Source of the DNA: Actinobacteria bacterium HGW-Actinobacteria-7
GTDB taxonomy: Bacteria > Actinomycetota > Coriobacteriia > Anaerosomatales > PHET01
Direction: 5' to 3'
Assembly: GCA_002841275.1 (NCBI GenBank)
Contig: PHET01000017.1
Span: 1 to 51,635 of the forward strand
DNA length: 51,635 bases
The notes beneath the pieces were generated by a model. It was not told where the DNA came from, did no database searches, and was given only the letters and a program-made list of their open reading frames with translations. The translations under genes were made by a program, and so were the position numbers. Positions 26,439 through 34,596 of this stretch are shown piece after piece (positions within the stretch are counted from its first letter, which is position 1; every line of letters starts with the position of its first letter).

Positions 26439-27065
26439 TCACAGCTCAATCCACTCGACATGCCCGATCTTCTTGGTTCCCTCAGCCAGATGCACTACAC
26501 GAAAGCGCCTGGGAGCCTTAAGCCCCACAACGGCCAACGGCACTGTCAGGACGTTGCTAAGTGGCCTCAGATAGTTGACATATTTCTCGTATGTGCCGAC
26601 CGCACTATCGAAACCTCCGGCGGCCTTCATCTCCTCCGTTGCCGTGATGATGATGCCCGCCTGAGTCTGAATGGCCTTCTGAACGTGGTTCAACTCGCTC
26701 GCCAACACCGGTTTGAGGAGATTCCAGGCGGCTGCTTCCCCGTGGTTGAAGGCGACCTCCACGGAGACCACATCCTTCGCGAAATCGAGCCGGAAGCGCC
26801 CCTTGTCCCCTGTGAGATACGAAGCGTCGGCGAAGATCGGGCTCTCGTCGGCCCATCCAAGGACAACCAGGCGCTCGTGCAGAAGGGTGTTGATGATGGC
26901 CGACAATGACTTACTGACACGGGAGGAGGACTCAAAGCGTGCGGCAATTTCCTCCTCCGAAATGGACTCGATTGCAGTGACGACTTCCGTCCAGAGCGAC
27001 GCAAAAGGTTCTTCAGCATTGAAGAGAGTCATTCCATGTCGGTGCGAATGCGCAACGTAGTCCAT
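26439..27065 (-). CDS. BglII/BstYI-type type II restriction endonuclease
   Basis: 208 residues from ATG 27065 (GGAGG 4 nt upstream; longer frame rejected). It starts DYVAHSHRHGM as BglII-family enzymes do, and the catalytic core is RFRLDFAKDVVSVEVAFNHG with D94 and E103 at the D-x8-E spacing known for BglII (D84/E93) and BstYI (D119/E128). The residue two after E103 is Ala, where BglII and BstYI have Gln. KPVLASELNHVQKAI and NVLTVPLAVVGLKAP are further family features. Cleavage site not predictable here. Divergent from the first C5 methyltransferase, its likely partner. Confidence 0.75.
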   Translation of the reverse strand: MDYVAHSHRHGMTLFNAEEPFASLWTEVVTAIESISEEEIAARFESSSRVSKSLSAIINTLLHERLVVLGWADESPIFADASYLTGDKGRFRLDFAKDVVSVEVAFNHGEAAAWNLLKPVLASELNHVQKAIQTQAGIIITATEEMKAAGGFDSAVGTYEKYVNYLRPLSNVLTVPLAVVGLKAPRRFRVVHLAEGTKKIGHVEWIEL

Positions 27066-27130
27066 GAGTCCTCCCGCTCGATTGCCTACAGTGCAGTGAA
27101 CCACATCTAGGTCGGGTCGTGTCACACCCC

Positions 27131-27181
27131 CGAACTAATGTTCGTTTCGGACTTGATCTCGCGGTCCCCAGGCGCTAAGAT
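27131..27181 (+). promoter_or_regulatory. Promoter and palindrome for the restriction-modification operon
   Basis: TTGATC (27153-27158), a 17-nt spacer and TAAGAT (27176-27181) make a good sigma-70-type promoter facing the first methyltransferase. Immediately upstream is the perfect dyad CGAAC-TAAT-GTTCG (27131-27144), a candidate operator. It lies between divergent restriction enzyme and methyltransferase genes, where timing of R versus M must be set. No separate controller gene is present, so a methyltransferase or outside regulator may bind it. Confidence 0.6.
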
Positions 27182-27268
27182 GACAGCGACCCGAACGCGG
27201 TCGAGTCTTCTCCGCCACGACGCTATCCGGCGCTCGTGAGCCATGAAAGACCGAAAGGGAACAATACT

Positions 27269-28615
27269 GTGACTGCACGTGCGAAGCGCGCCTCAAAGGC
27301 CGCGCAGCTTCCTGTTGGCGACGTCGTTGAACTGTTCGCTGGCGTTGGCGGATTCCGCTTGGGACTCGAAGGCAAACCAGAGTTTTGGCGTGCCCCTGGC
27401 GATGAGCCCGGCCAGTGGAGAGTGACGTGGTCGAACCAGTGGGAGCCGAGCACAAAGACCCAGCACGCCTTTGATTGCTACGCCGAACGGTTCGAGGACG
27501 GCACCCACTGCAACGAAGACATCGCCCAGGTGAGTGTCGATGACATCCCCGAGCACCAGTTGCTCGTCGGTGGGTTCCCATGCCAGGACTACTCTGTCGC
27601 GAAGCCCTTGAACCAGGCGCACGGCATCCAGGGACGCAAGGGAGTTCTCTGGTGGGAAATCCACCGCATCCTCGAAGCCAAGCAGCCCCAGTTCGTCATG
27701 CTCGAGAACGTCGATCGACTGCTCAAGTCTCCAGGCAGCCAGCGAGGGCGCGACTTCGCGATCATCCTCGCGACCATGTCTGACCTCGGCTACCTGGTCG
27801 AGTGGCGCGTCATCAACGCCGCCGAATACGGTTTGCCTCAGCGTCGCCGTCGTGTGTTCATCATCGGGCGCAAGGTCGACAAGGCCTTCGCCAGTGCGGG
27901 CTTCGACGGCTTCGACTGGATCACATCACAGGGGGTGCTGGCCAGAGCGGTTCCCTGCACATCGCCCAACGGAACGGCCGAGCACGAGCGCGACTTCGTC
28001 ATCGAAGGCGAGCCCCACGAGGTATCTGAACATTTCGGTGCTGGCAGGAAGCTGAGCCAGTTCCTCAACGCCGGCGTCATGTTGCGCCGTGAGGTGTGGA
28101 CCCGCAAGGTGGTAGCTGACTACGACGGCCCGCTCAGTCTGCTTTCGTCGGTCCTCCTCCCAGAGTCCGAGGTGCCTGACGAGTACTTCATCGCACCCGA
28201 GAGGCTCGGCGACATCGATTCCCCCAAGCCAGGAACATGGCGCTATCTGAAGTTCTCAAAGAGCGAGCAGCGCACTCACAAGGGCAGTGGAACGACATAC
28301 CTCTACACCGAGGGCGGTCTCCCCTTCCCCGACCCAATCGACAGAGCAGCACGCACGATTCTGACCGGAGAAGGTGGAACGGCTCCCTCGCGCTTCAAGC
28401 ATGCAATCGCGACCAGCGATGGACGGTTCCGAAGGTTGACTCCGGTTGAGCTAGAGCGGCTGAACGGCTTCCCAGACAACTGGACCGAGGGGATGTCGGA
28501 CGGCAAGCGCGCCTTCTGCATGGGAAACGCGCTCGTTGTGGGCGTTGTCGAGCGCATCGGGCGAGTACTGGCTGACGACCTCACCGCGATGAAGGCCGCC
28601 GTTCCGGGCAAGTAG
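27269..28615 (+). CDS. DNA (cytosine-5) methyltransferase 1
   Basis: 448 residues from GTG 27269 (AAAGGGA 8 nt upstream); GTG 27236 in the same frame lacks an RBS. C5 motifs in order: ELFAGVGGFRLGL (SAM site, motif I), FPCQDYSVAK with catalytic C105 (motif IV), LENVDRLL (ENV, motif VI), LPQRRRRVFIIG (motif VIII), target-recognition region about 215-370, and GNALVVGVVERIG (motif X). Modifies cytosine at C5. Likely partner of the divergent BglII-type enzyme. First gene of the plus-strand operon; the next gene starts 5 bp after its stop. Confidence 0.88.
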   Translation: MTARAKRASKAAQLPVGDVVELFAGVGGFRLGLEGKPEFWRAPGDEPGQWRVTWSNQWEPSTKTQHAFDCYAERFEDGTHCNEDIAQVSVDDIPEHQLLVGGFPCQDYSVAKPLNQAHGIQGRKGVLWWEIHRILEAKQPQFVMLENVDRLLKSPGSQRGRDFAIILATMSDLGYLVEWRVINAAEYGLPQRRRRVFIIGRKVDKAFASAGFDGFDWITSQGVLARAVPCTSPNGTAEHERDFVIEGEPHEVSEHFGAGRKLSQFLNAGVMLRREVWTRKVVADYDGPLSLLSSVLLPESEVPDEYFIAPERLGDIDSPKPGTWRYLKFSKSEQRTHKGSGTTYLYTEGGLPFPDPIDRAARTILTGEGGTAPSRFKHAIATSDGRFRRLTPVELERLNGFPDNWTEGMSDGKRAFCMGNALVVGVVERIGRVLADDLTAMKAAVPGK

Positions 28616-28620
28616 TTCCT

Positions 28621-29049
28621 ATGCCCCGACTGCCAACACCGCCGCCTGCATCATCTCCTGCGATTCGCAAGACGATGCAGGGGAATCGCGGCAAGAACAC
28701 GAAGCCCGAACTCCATCTACGCCGACTGCTCCGCGAAGCCGGCTACCCGGGCTACCGGCTTCATTGGAAGAACGCGCCAGGACATCCCGACATCGCCTAC
28801 CCGGGGCGGAAGGTCGCGATCTTCGTGAACGGTTGCTTCTGGCACCGATGTCCGCTCTGCAAACCACCAATGCCAAAATCGAACAACGAGTTCTGGGAGG
28901 CGAAATTTGCGGCCAACCAAGACCGCGACCTACGGCAGACCGAGAAGCTTGAATCGACCGGCTGGACGGTACTCGTACTCTGGGAATGCCAACTGAAAGC
29001 CCATCCCGGCGAGGAGGTTGCGCGTGTTGTCCATGCCCTACATGGTTAG
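28621..29049 (+). CDS. vsr: Very short patch repair endonuclease (Vsr)
   Basis: 142 residues. It contains [40 protein letters not shown] and GCFWHRC, the Vsr signature including the catalytic Asp of HPDI and the His residues of FWHRC. Vsr nicks next to T:G mismatches left by deamination of 5-methylcytosine, so its place between two C5 methyltransferases is functional. Start ATG 28621 is 5 bp after the upstream stop with a poor RBS, suggesting coupling to it. Confidence 0.92.
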   Translation: MPRLPTPPPASSPAIRKTMQGNRGKNTKPELHLRRLLREAGYPGYRLHWKNAPGHPDIAYPGRKVAIFVNGCFWHRCPLCKPPMPKSNNEFWEAKFAANQDRDLRQTEKLESTGWTVLVLWECQLKAHPGEEVARVVHALHG

Positions 29050-29108
29050 ATTCAAGTTGGAACACTGTCAGACCGAAGTGTCATCCTTCCCACCGAAGGA
29101 GGCCACAT

Positions 29109-30224
29109 ATGTCAGCCCTGGCTCTGAGCGCTCAACCCCCTATACTCTGTGAAGAACGCCCCGGGTCATACGTCCCGGGTCAACTCGACCTGATCGGAAG
29201 CATCCGCGTGCCTCACTGGGACATCGCGGGCGAGCTATGCACGCATCGCCCGTTCACATTTGTCGATCTCTTTGCCGGCATCGGCGGCTTTCGCATGGCG
29301 TTCGAATCCCTAGGGGGCGAGTGTGTGTTCTCCTCGGAGTGGGACAGTTACGCAGCTGCCACCTACTGTGCGAACTTCGGCGAGACCCCCTTCGGCGACA
29401 TCACACTCCAAGAGACTCAGTCTCTGATTCCGAAACACGACCTACTGTGCGCCGGATTCCCCTGCCAACCTTTCAGCCTCGCGGGCGTGTCTAAGCACAC
29501 TTCACTGGGCCGAGAGCATGGCTTCGCGCATCCGACGCAGGGGACACTGTTCTTTGAAGTCGCGCAGGTCATCCGAGACCACAATCCGTCGATGTTCATT
29601 CTTGAGAACGTCAAGAACCTCGTCGGCCATGATCACGGCCAGACCTTCCGAATCATCATGGATACTCTGGTGGATGAGCTCGGTTATGACGTCACCTGGC
29701 AGGTAGTCGATGCCGCCGCACTGGTTCCGCAGCATCGTGAGCGCGTGTACCTCGTGGGGTTCCGTAAGCCCACTGAATTCTCCTTCCCTCAGCTACCCGC
29801 TGATGGACCCAAGCTCGGCGCAATCCTCGACCGCAGAGTGGACCCGAAGTACACGCTTAGCGACAAGCTCTGGGCCTACCTTCAGGCATACGCCGCGAAG
29901 CACCGCGCTGCAGGAAATGGCTTCGGTTTCGGCTTGGCAAACCGCGCCGGAGTATCACGGACCCTCAGCGCTCGATACCACAAGGATGGCTCTGAGATCC
30001 TGATTCCGCAGCGTGGTAAGAATCCCCGTCGGCTCACCCCACGTGAGTGCGCGCGCCTGATGGGTTTCCCGGAGGATTTCCAAATCGTTGTGAGTGACAC
30101 TCAGGCGTACAGGCAGTTCGGGAACTCCGTGGCAGTGCCCGTTGTCGCGGCGATTGGCGACGCGATGCTTCACGCCTCCCAAGCCACTGAGCACGGCACG
30201 AAGCAAGACGAGAAGTGCGCCTGA
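29109..30224 (+). CDS. DNA (cytosine-5) methyltransferase 2 (Dcm-like)
   Basis: 371 residues from ATG 29109 with AAGGAGG 5-6 nt upstream. Motif [15 protein letters not shown], motif [13 protein letters not shown] with C119, the [12 protein letters not shown] segment and LENVKNL typical of Dcm/ScrFI-type enzymes, [12 protein letters not shown], and [14 protein letters not shown] at the end. These resemble methyltransferases of CCWGG/CCNGG-type systems. It is followed after 1 bp by an MvaI/BcnI-type nuclease gene, its natural partner, and preceded by vsr. Site specificity is inferred only from family and context. Confidence 0.88.
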   Translation: MSALALSAQPPILCEERPGSYVPGQLDLIGSIRVPHWDIAGELCTHRPFTFVDLFAGIGGFRMAFESLGGECVFSSEWDSYAAATYCANFGETPFGDITLQETQSLIPKHDLLCAGFPCQPFSLAGVSKHTSLGREHGFAHPTQGTLFFEVAQVIRDHNPSMFILENVKNLVGHDHGQTFRIIMDTLVDELGYDVTWQVVDAAALVPQHRERVYLVGFRKPTEFSFPQLPADGPKLGAILDRRVDPKYTLSDKLWAYLQAYAAKHRAAGNGFGFGLANRAGVSRTLSARYHKDGSEILIPQRGKNPRRLTPRECARLMGFPEDFQIVVSDTQAYRQFGNSVAVPVVAAIGDAMLHASQATEHGTKQDEKCA

Positions 30225-30225
30225 G

Positions 30226-31532
30226 ATGAACCTCGACGCGCTGATGACCATGATGCGCGACCAAGGTGCAACCCGCCTGTACTACAAGCCCCTCGCGGCG
30301 AACGACAACAGCAAGAACCAGTACTACTTGGGACCGAGTCTCGACGCACTGAACGTCCTTCCGACGGGACCCACCTTCGCCGAGGTCGGCAGCCACGGCA
30401 AGGCCATTCTCAAGGCGCCGGTGAATCTCTTTTGGTTGACCGACGATGGCTCGCCATGCCCGGCCCCGAAGGCACAAGTCATCTTCTACCCGCAGTACCC
30501 GGAGGTTCGGCTAGGATCGCTGTCCGCCTCGTGCTCAGCAGCCCCCAAGGCGATGCTGGCGAGTAGGAATCCCGGAAGGATCATCCTTCTCGGCATAACG
30601 ACGGACAACCGCATCCTAGCTCGTCTCATTGGGCCCGATGATACCGCTCGAGCGGAACTTCTCAGCAAGTCACCGGTGTCGGTCGTCGGCGTTTTCACAG
30701 AGATCGACACGGGCCAATCCCCTCGCGAGGAACTCCTCACGGCTCTTCGGCGGATCGCGGATGCTGGCTGGCACGACGCGTCACGACTCGACTCAAACGG
30801 CAACATGCTCCCGTGGTTGGAACAAACTGCGGCGGGTTCACCCTTGAAGCGGCTCTAGGCGTACGGCCGAATTCAATCGCCGGCCCCGACTTCGCCGGTT
30901 GGGAGATCAAGCAACACGGGGTCAGCAATCTCGAGCGCCCACACAACGGCACACTTACCCTCATGACGCCCGAGCCGGATGGAGGCTGGTACAAGGACCG
31001 AGGAGTCGAGTCATTCATCCGAACATTCGGATACGAAGACACACTCGGGCGGGTGGATCGCCTCAACTTCGGTGGCCACCACAATGTCGGGAGCATCAAC
31101 AACCGGACCTCGCTCGGGCTCGCGCTTGTGGGCTTCGATTCGGTTCGATGCCGGATTTCTGATGCGGCAGGCTCGCTCGACCTGGTGCGAGCCGACGGCA
31201 CCATCGCCGCAAGTTGGAGCTTCGCCAAACTGCTCAACCACTGGCGCAAGAAGCACGCGCGCGCAGCCTACATTCCTTCGTTGAGGCGCACCGGTGAGGT
31301 GATCGCCTACAGCTACGGTCACAAGGTGTGTCTCGGTGTTGGCACCAGCTTCGAGCTTCTGCTTGGGGCGCTCGACCGGGGTGCGGTCTTCTACGATCCG
31401 GGCTTGAAGCTCGAGCACGCGGCTTCCGCGCACCCCAAGACGAAGCGGAGAAGCCAGATCCGCGTCGGCTTCAACAACTTACCGGACTTGTACGACACGT
31501 TTGAGTACGTGGACATACGCTTACCCAGCTAG
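30226..31532 (+). pseudogene. MvaI/BcnI-type restriction endonuclease, frameshifted
   Basis: The gene begins at ATG 30226, 1 bp after the methyltransferase stop. The first frame (LYYKPLAANDNSKNQYYLGP, QVIFYPQYPEVRLGS) ends at TAG 30858; the second frame, open from about 30805 to 31532, continues the family (GTNCGGFTLEAALGV, PDFAGWEIKQHGV, TLMTPEPDGGWYKDRGV, RLNFGGHHNVGS). A -1 shift (one base missing) at about 30805-30825 separates the parts, just before the catalytic PD...ExK in PDFAGWEIKQ. Rejoined, it would be about 435 codons, near normal family length. Known members cut CCWGG or CCSGG. As read, the enzyme is inactive. Confidence 0.8.
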
Positions 31533-31642
31533 CCTGCGCACCCCGACGCGTACGCAGGGGCGATGCGCTGTGAGGGCTTGAGCTCTGCCATCCTGCTACC
31601 ATCGATTCCAGCGCATGCACACCACCTCCCAGGGAGGCCCTC

Positions 31643-32599
31643 GTGCCCAACACCTACACCGCAGCCGTCGTCCAGGCGGCCCCCGTACTCTTCGACCGCG
31701 ACGCCACCATCGACAAAGCCGTCACCCTCATCGCCGAAGCTGCCGCCACTGGCGCGTCGCTTGTGCTGTTCCCGGAGGCGTTCGTGCCGGCGTATCCGCG
31801 CGGGTTCGCGTTTGGCTCGGTGGTGGGCAGCCGCACCGCGGAAGGCCGCGACCTATGGCAGCGCTACTGGAGCGAGTCGGTCGACGTGCCCGGGCCGGCG
31901 ACCGAGCGCCTCGGCGAGGCTGCCCGCGAGCACGGCGTCCACCTCGCCATCGGCGTGATCGAGCGGGAGGGGCGCTACGGCTCGGCAGCCGGCGGCACCC
32001 TGTACTGCACGACGCTGTACTTCGGCCCGGACGGCGGGCTTCTCGGCAAGCATCGGAAGCTCAAGCCCACGGCGGCCGAGCGGATCGTGTGGGGCGAGGG
32101 CGATGGCAGCACGCTGACTGCGCTCGACACGCCTCTGGGCACGCTGGGCGGACTGATCTGCTGGGAGCACTACATGCCGCTCGCCCGCGCGGCGATGTAC
32201 GGCAAGGGCGTGCAGGTGTGGCTCGCGCCCACGGCGGACTCGCGCGACGCCTGGCAGGCGACGATGCGCCACATCGCTCTCGAGGGGCGCTGCTGGGTTC
32301 TGGGCTGCAACCAGTTCGTGACCAAGGACATGTACCCGGCCGACCTACCCGAGCACGAGCTGCTCGCAAGCCAGCCGGAGATCATGTCGCGCGGCGGCAG
32401 TGTCATCGTCTCGCCGCTGGGAGAGGTCGTCGCCGGCCCGCTCTGGGACGAGGAAGGCATCCTCTACGCGGAGATCGATCTCGATGAGGTGTCGCGCGCC
32501 AAGCTCGACTTCGATCCGGTGGGGCACTACGCGCGGCCGGACGTGTTCCGGCTGATCGTGGACGAGCGCGACAAGCGGGCGGTGGAGTTCGAGGGGTAG
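31643..32599 (+). CDS. Nitrilase-family carbon-nitrogen hydrolase
   Basis: 318 residues from GTG 31643 (GGGAGG 5 nt upstream). The catalytic triad is visible: E45 in VLFPEAFVPAYP, K139 in LGKHRKLKPT, C173 in GGLICWEHYMPLARAAMY. The PEAF and CWEHYMPLAR segments are those of true aliphatic or arylaceto-nitrilases and not amidases. Converts nitriles to acids and ammonia. It stands alone at the end of the defence island; base composition is more GC-rich than in the island genes. Confidence 0.9.
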   Translation: MPNTYTAAVVQAAPVLFDRDATIDKAVTLIAEAAATGASLVLFPEAFVPAYPRGFAFGSVVGSRTAEGRDLWQRYWSESVDVPGPATERLGEAAREHGVHLAIGVIEREGRYGSAAGGTLYCTTLYFGPDGGLLGKHRKLKPTAAERIVWGEGDGSTLTALDTPLGTLGGLICWEHYMPLARAAMYGKGVQVWLAPTADSRDAWQATMRHIALEGRCWVLGCNQFVTKDMYPADLPEHELLASQPEIMSRGGSVIVSPLGEVVAGPLWDEEGILYAEIDLDEVSRAKLDFDPVGHYARPDVFRLIVDERDKRAVEFEG

Positions 32600-32640
32600 A
32601 GACTGGCCGCTAGCCAGAGTCCGGTAGGCGCCGCCCTGAG

Positions 32641-33198
32641 CTATGAATCGGCCGCCAGTAGCTCAGTGACGTGCGCGCAGTACCCCGGGGCGTGCAGTGC
32701 CACGACACCGAGGAGCTCTCTGGGTGACAGCGGTGGGTTCCTGAGAGCCGAAGCCGCCCGCAGGACAACCATGACCATCGCCTCAGGATCCTCGCCCAGC
32801 AGCTGTAGCAAGAACTGGTCGGGCGTCATGACAATCGCCCGCGTGTGGACATCCACGGTCGACTGGGGGAAGTGACGGACGTTCAATGTGACGATCGTTG
32901 ACGCGTGGCTGGCTATGGCGGCCGCGACGACATGCGAGTCGTCCGGATCCGGCAGCTGCGCTGTCAGACGATCTATCTCAACCCAGGCCTCGGGAAACGC
33001 AGCGGACATCAACTCCTGAAGACGAACGAGCCTCTCCTGCGGGATGTCCGGCCGGTTCCTCGAGAGCGCGGAGAGCATCTCGGAAAGGATGCGCTCGGAC
33101 CAGATCGGCGCGAAGAACCGCGCCTCAGCACAGCGCAAGAGGATGTCCCTAAGCGCGGCCGGATACAGGACACACGCGTCCAGTACCACGCGCTGCAT
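32641..33198 (-). CDS. PIN-domain toxin-like protein
   Basis: 185 residues. VVLDACVLYPAALRDILL holds the first Asp, IWSERILSEMLSAL the Glu, LPDPDDSHVVAAAIAS the central Asp pair and TIVTLNVRHFP the final strand of a PIN RNase. It starts ATG 33198, overlapping the stop of the upstream gene in TGATG, the usual toxin-antitoxin coupling. The last 50 residues are an extra helical tail. Predicted to cut RNA; target unknown. Partner is the 136-residue DNA-binding protein encoded upstream. Confidence 0.85.
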   Translation of the reverse strand: MQRVVLDACVLYPAALRDILLRCAEARFFAPIWSERILSEMLSALSRNRPDIPQERLVRLQELMSAAFPEAWVEIDRLTAQLPDPDDSHVVAAAIASHASTIVTLNVRHFPQSTVDVHTRAIVMTPDQFLLQLLGEDPEAMVMVVLRAASALRNPPLSPRELLGVVALHAPGYCAHVTELLAADS

Positions 33199-33608
33199 CA
33201 GTACATCCCCAGGTCCTGAGACTCGGCCGCCAATCCATCGAGCGCCTTGCGCCGCAGCGCATCACGGTTGCGGCGATAGGCGATCACGTCGCCAACATCC
33301 ACTCGCCGGTGGGTGCCTACCTTGTAGTGCGCAATCTCACCCGCATCGAGCATCTTGATCAGGTGCGGGCGAGACACGCCAAGGATGTCGGCGGCTTCCT
33401 GCGTGGTCAGGTCGTGTGCCACCACAACTAGCGTCGCGTCCCGGCCTTCGGCGACTATCGAGAGCGCCTCCTCGGCAACGCGATATACCTGCTCCGGCGC
33501 ATCTGAGTCGACGCCGTGTTCGTCTGTGACGGTAATCCGCACAGTGCCTGCCATGTCGGCCCTAGAGTGGTCCACGGCTGGGTCGCCCTGGTGCGTATCG
33601 CTCATCAT
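33198..33608 (-). CDS. Excisionase-type HTH antitoxin
   Basis: 136 residues; two ATG codons at 33608 and 33605 follow GGGAGG. An N-terminal segment VRITVTDEHGVDSDAPEQV is followed by an excisionase/MerR-like helix-turn-helix LTTQEAADILGVSRPHLIKM and wing AHYKVGTHRRVDVGDVIAYR. Such proteins neutralise and repress the PIN toxin encoded in the next, overlapping gene. Its promoter lies within four 9-bp direct repeats at 33634-33669. Confidence 0.85.
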   Translation of the reverse strand: MMSDTHQGDPAVDHSRADMAGTVRITVTDEHGVDSDAPEQVYRVAEEALSIVAEGRDATLVVVAHDLTTQEAADILGVSRPHLIKMLDAGEIAHYKVGTHRRVDVGDVIAYRRNRDALRRKALDGLAAESQDLGMY

Positions 33609-33633
33609 TCGCTCGCCTCCCGGGAAGAGTCAC

Positions 33634-33669
33634 ATTCGCATCATACGAAACATTCGCAATATTCGCAAC
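33634..33669 (-). promoter_or_regulatory. Promoter embedded in four 9-bp direct repeats
   Basis: Four consecutive 9-mers read ATTCGCATC, ATACGAAAC, ATTCGCAAT and ATTCGCAAC. On the minus strand they contain TTGCGA (33668-33663), a 17-nt spacer and TATGAT (33645-33640), a good promoter for the antitoxin gene starting at 33608. A further ATTCGCT at 33607 is in the same 9-bp phase (27 bp away) and overlaps the start codons. This looks like an operator array for the antitoxin HTH. Confidence 0.65.
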
Positions 33670-33678
33670 GCCGGGCGT

Positions 33679-33703
33679 ATTGTCGCGCCAGTGGCGCGAC
33701 AAT
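33679..33703. repeat. Perfect 25-bp palindrome
   Basis: ATTGTCGCGCCA (33679-33690), a single central G, then the exact reverse complement TGGCGCGACAAT (33692-33703). Twelve-base arms with a one-base centre suit a dimer-binding site better than an RNA hairpin. It lies next to the antitoxin repeats and has no T-tract. Candidate operator or recombination site. Confidence 0.6.
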
Positions 33704-33970
33704 TGACTTGGCACAACACTACGGAGCTCTCACCGCCACGAGAGAACAGAGTAGACGGGAGGTCTACGCCGCCTTCGCGGCGCCGATGTGGTGGACTCGG
33801 TGCGTGGTGAGCTCGAGCGGATCGTGGCGCGGGCAGGGTTGCCCTGACGTCGGCGGCCTTCTGAGTTGTCGGGTCGTGTGCTGACTTCTTGCCACAGGGG
33901 CTCCACCGCCATAAAATGTCAGCAGTCGGGGCACATATTCGCAAGACCAGTTGCTCGAATGGAGCGCACC

Positions 33971-34318
33971 ATGACCTCAAAGGCAGAGATCGAAGCGGGC
34001 CTCATGGCTCACGCGAAGTGGAAGCGCCGCTTGCGCGATGCTGTGAAAGCTGGAACCTCCGAATTCAGCCCCGCGTTGGTACGCATCGAAAGCGCATGCG
34101 ATTTCGGCAAGTGGCTGGAGACCGCTTCCCCCGAAGACCGTGCGACTGGCGACTACCAAGAGGTCAGGAAGTTCCACGCGAAGGCCGCTGAGATCTTGCA
34201 ACAGGCGCTCACGGGGCAGGCCGAAAAGGCCGCCCAGCAGCTGGAACACGACGGTTCATTCGGGCAGGCGTCCGGGAGACTCGTGTTGGCCATGCAGCGG
34301 TGGGAAGCCAAGCTCTAG
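33971..34318 (+). CDS. Stand-alone CZB (chemoreceptor zinc-binding)-like protein
   Basis: 115 residues from ATG 33971 (GGAG 6 nt upstream). The CZB pattern is seen: H14 with W17 in AHAKWKRRL, C43 in ACDFGKWLE, and H69 in EVRKFHAKAAEIL. The consensus HxxxH third ligand is V65 here, so only three of four zinc ligands are present. CZB domains usually sit on chemoreceptors or diguanylate cyclases and respond to zinc; a free-standing copy suggests a small sensor or partner protein. Overlaps the end of the convergent next gene by 4 bp. Confidence 0.7.
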   Translation: MTSKAEIEAGLMAHAKWKRRLRDAVKAGTSEFSPALVRIESACDFGKWLETASPEDRATGDYQEVRKFHAKAAEILQQALTGQAEKAAQQLEHDGSFGQASGRLVLAMQRWEAKL

Positions 34319-34596
34319 CCGCCCACCTCTTCGCCATCGTAACCGCCGATTCCAAACCCCGGCCTGGTCTCTCCAAGCACCATGTCCTCAACCTGCGCAG
34401 TGACCTCTAGGTCGCACGACGCATCCTGCTCGTCATCTGGCGCGGTGTCACACTCGCCTCGGCTGCTACCAGCCGGATTGGCGAACTCATCAGGTACTGC
34501 TGGCCGCTTGCTATCCGCGGGGGGTTGCCCATCGAGATCCTCTGCGAAGTCGATATCTTGTTCGTCTCGCATGTCATGCCCCGATTCATTGATCAT
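34315..34596 (-). CDS. Small acidic hypothetical protein
   Basis: 93 residues, strongly acidic (DEQDIDFAEDLDGQPP; DDEQDAS; YDGEEVGG) and probably disordered. Start uncertain: ATG 34596 lacks a clear RBS; ATG 34572, with GGGG 6 nt upstream, is an alternative. It overlaps the upstream triple-HTH gene by 11 bp and likely is co-translated. Its acidity suggests a DNA mimic or a mask for the basic HTH partner, which is speculation. Confidence 0.4.
   Translation of the reverse strand: MINESGHDMRDEQDIDFAEDLDGQPPADSKRPAVPDEFANPAGSSRGECDTAPDDEQDASCDLEVTAQVEDMVLGETRPGFGIGGYDGEEVGG

Larger units (their letters stand above)
33609..33970. other. 362-bp intergenic region between PIN module and CZB gene
   Basis: Holds the direct repeats and antitoxin promoter (33634-33669), a perfect 25-bp palindrome (33679-33703), and downstream sequence with only short open stretches. 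A 31-codon open stretch from about 33768 to 33846 that ends GELERIVARAGLP looks protein-like and may be the remnant of a lost gene. Another ATTCGCA is at 33937-33943, close to the CZB gene. No complete gene is seen. Confidence 0.5.

Noticed and set aside
30805-30825. Programmed frameshift in the MvaI-type gene
   Set aside because: No slippery heptamer of the X-XXY-YYZ type and no strong downstream structure; a simple one-base loss is more likely.
22198-31532. Island carried by an integrase or transposon
   Set aside because: No integrase, transposase, terminal repeats or tRNA-side attachment site could be seen at either border.
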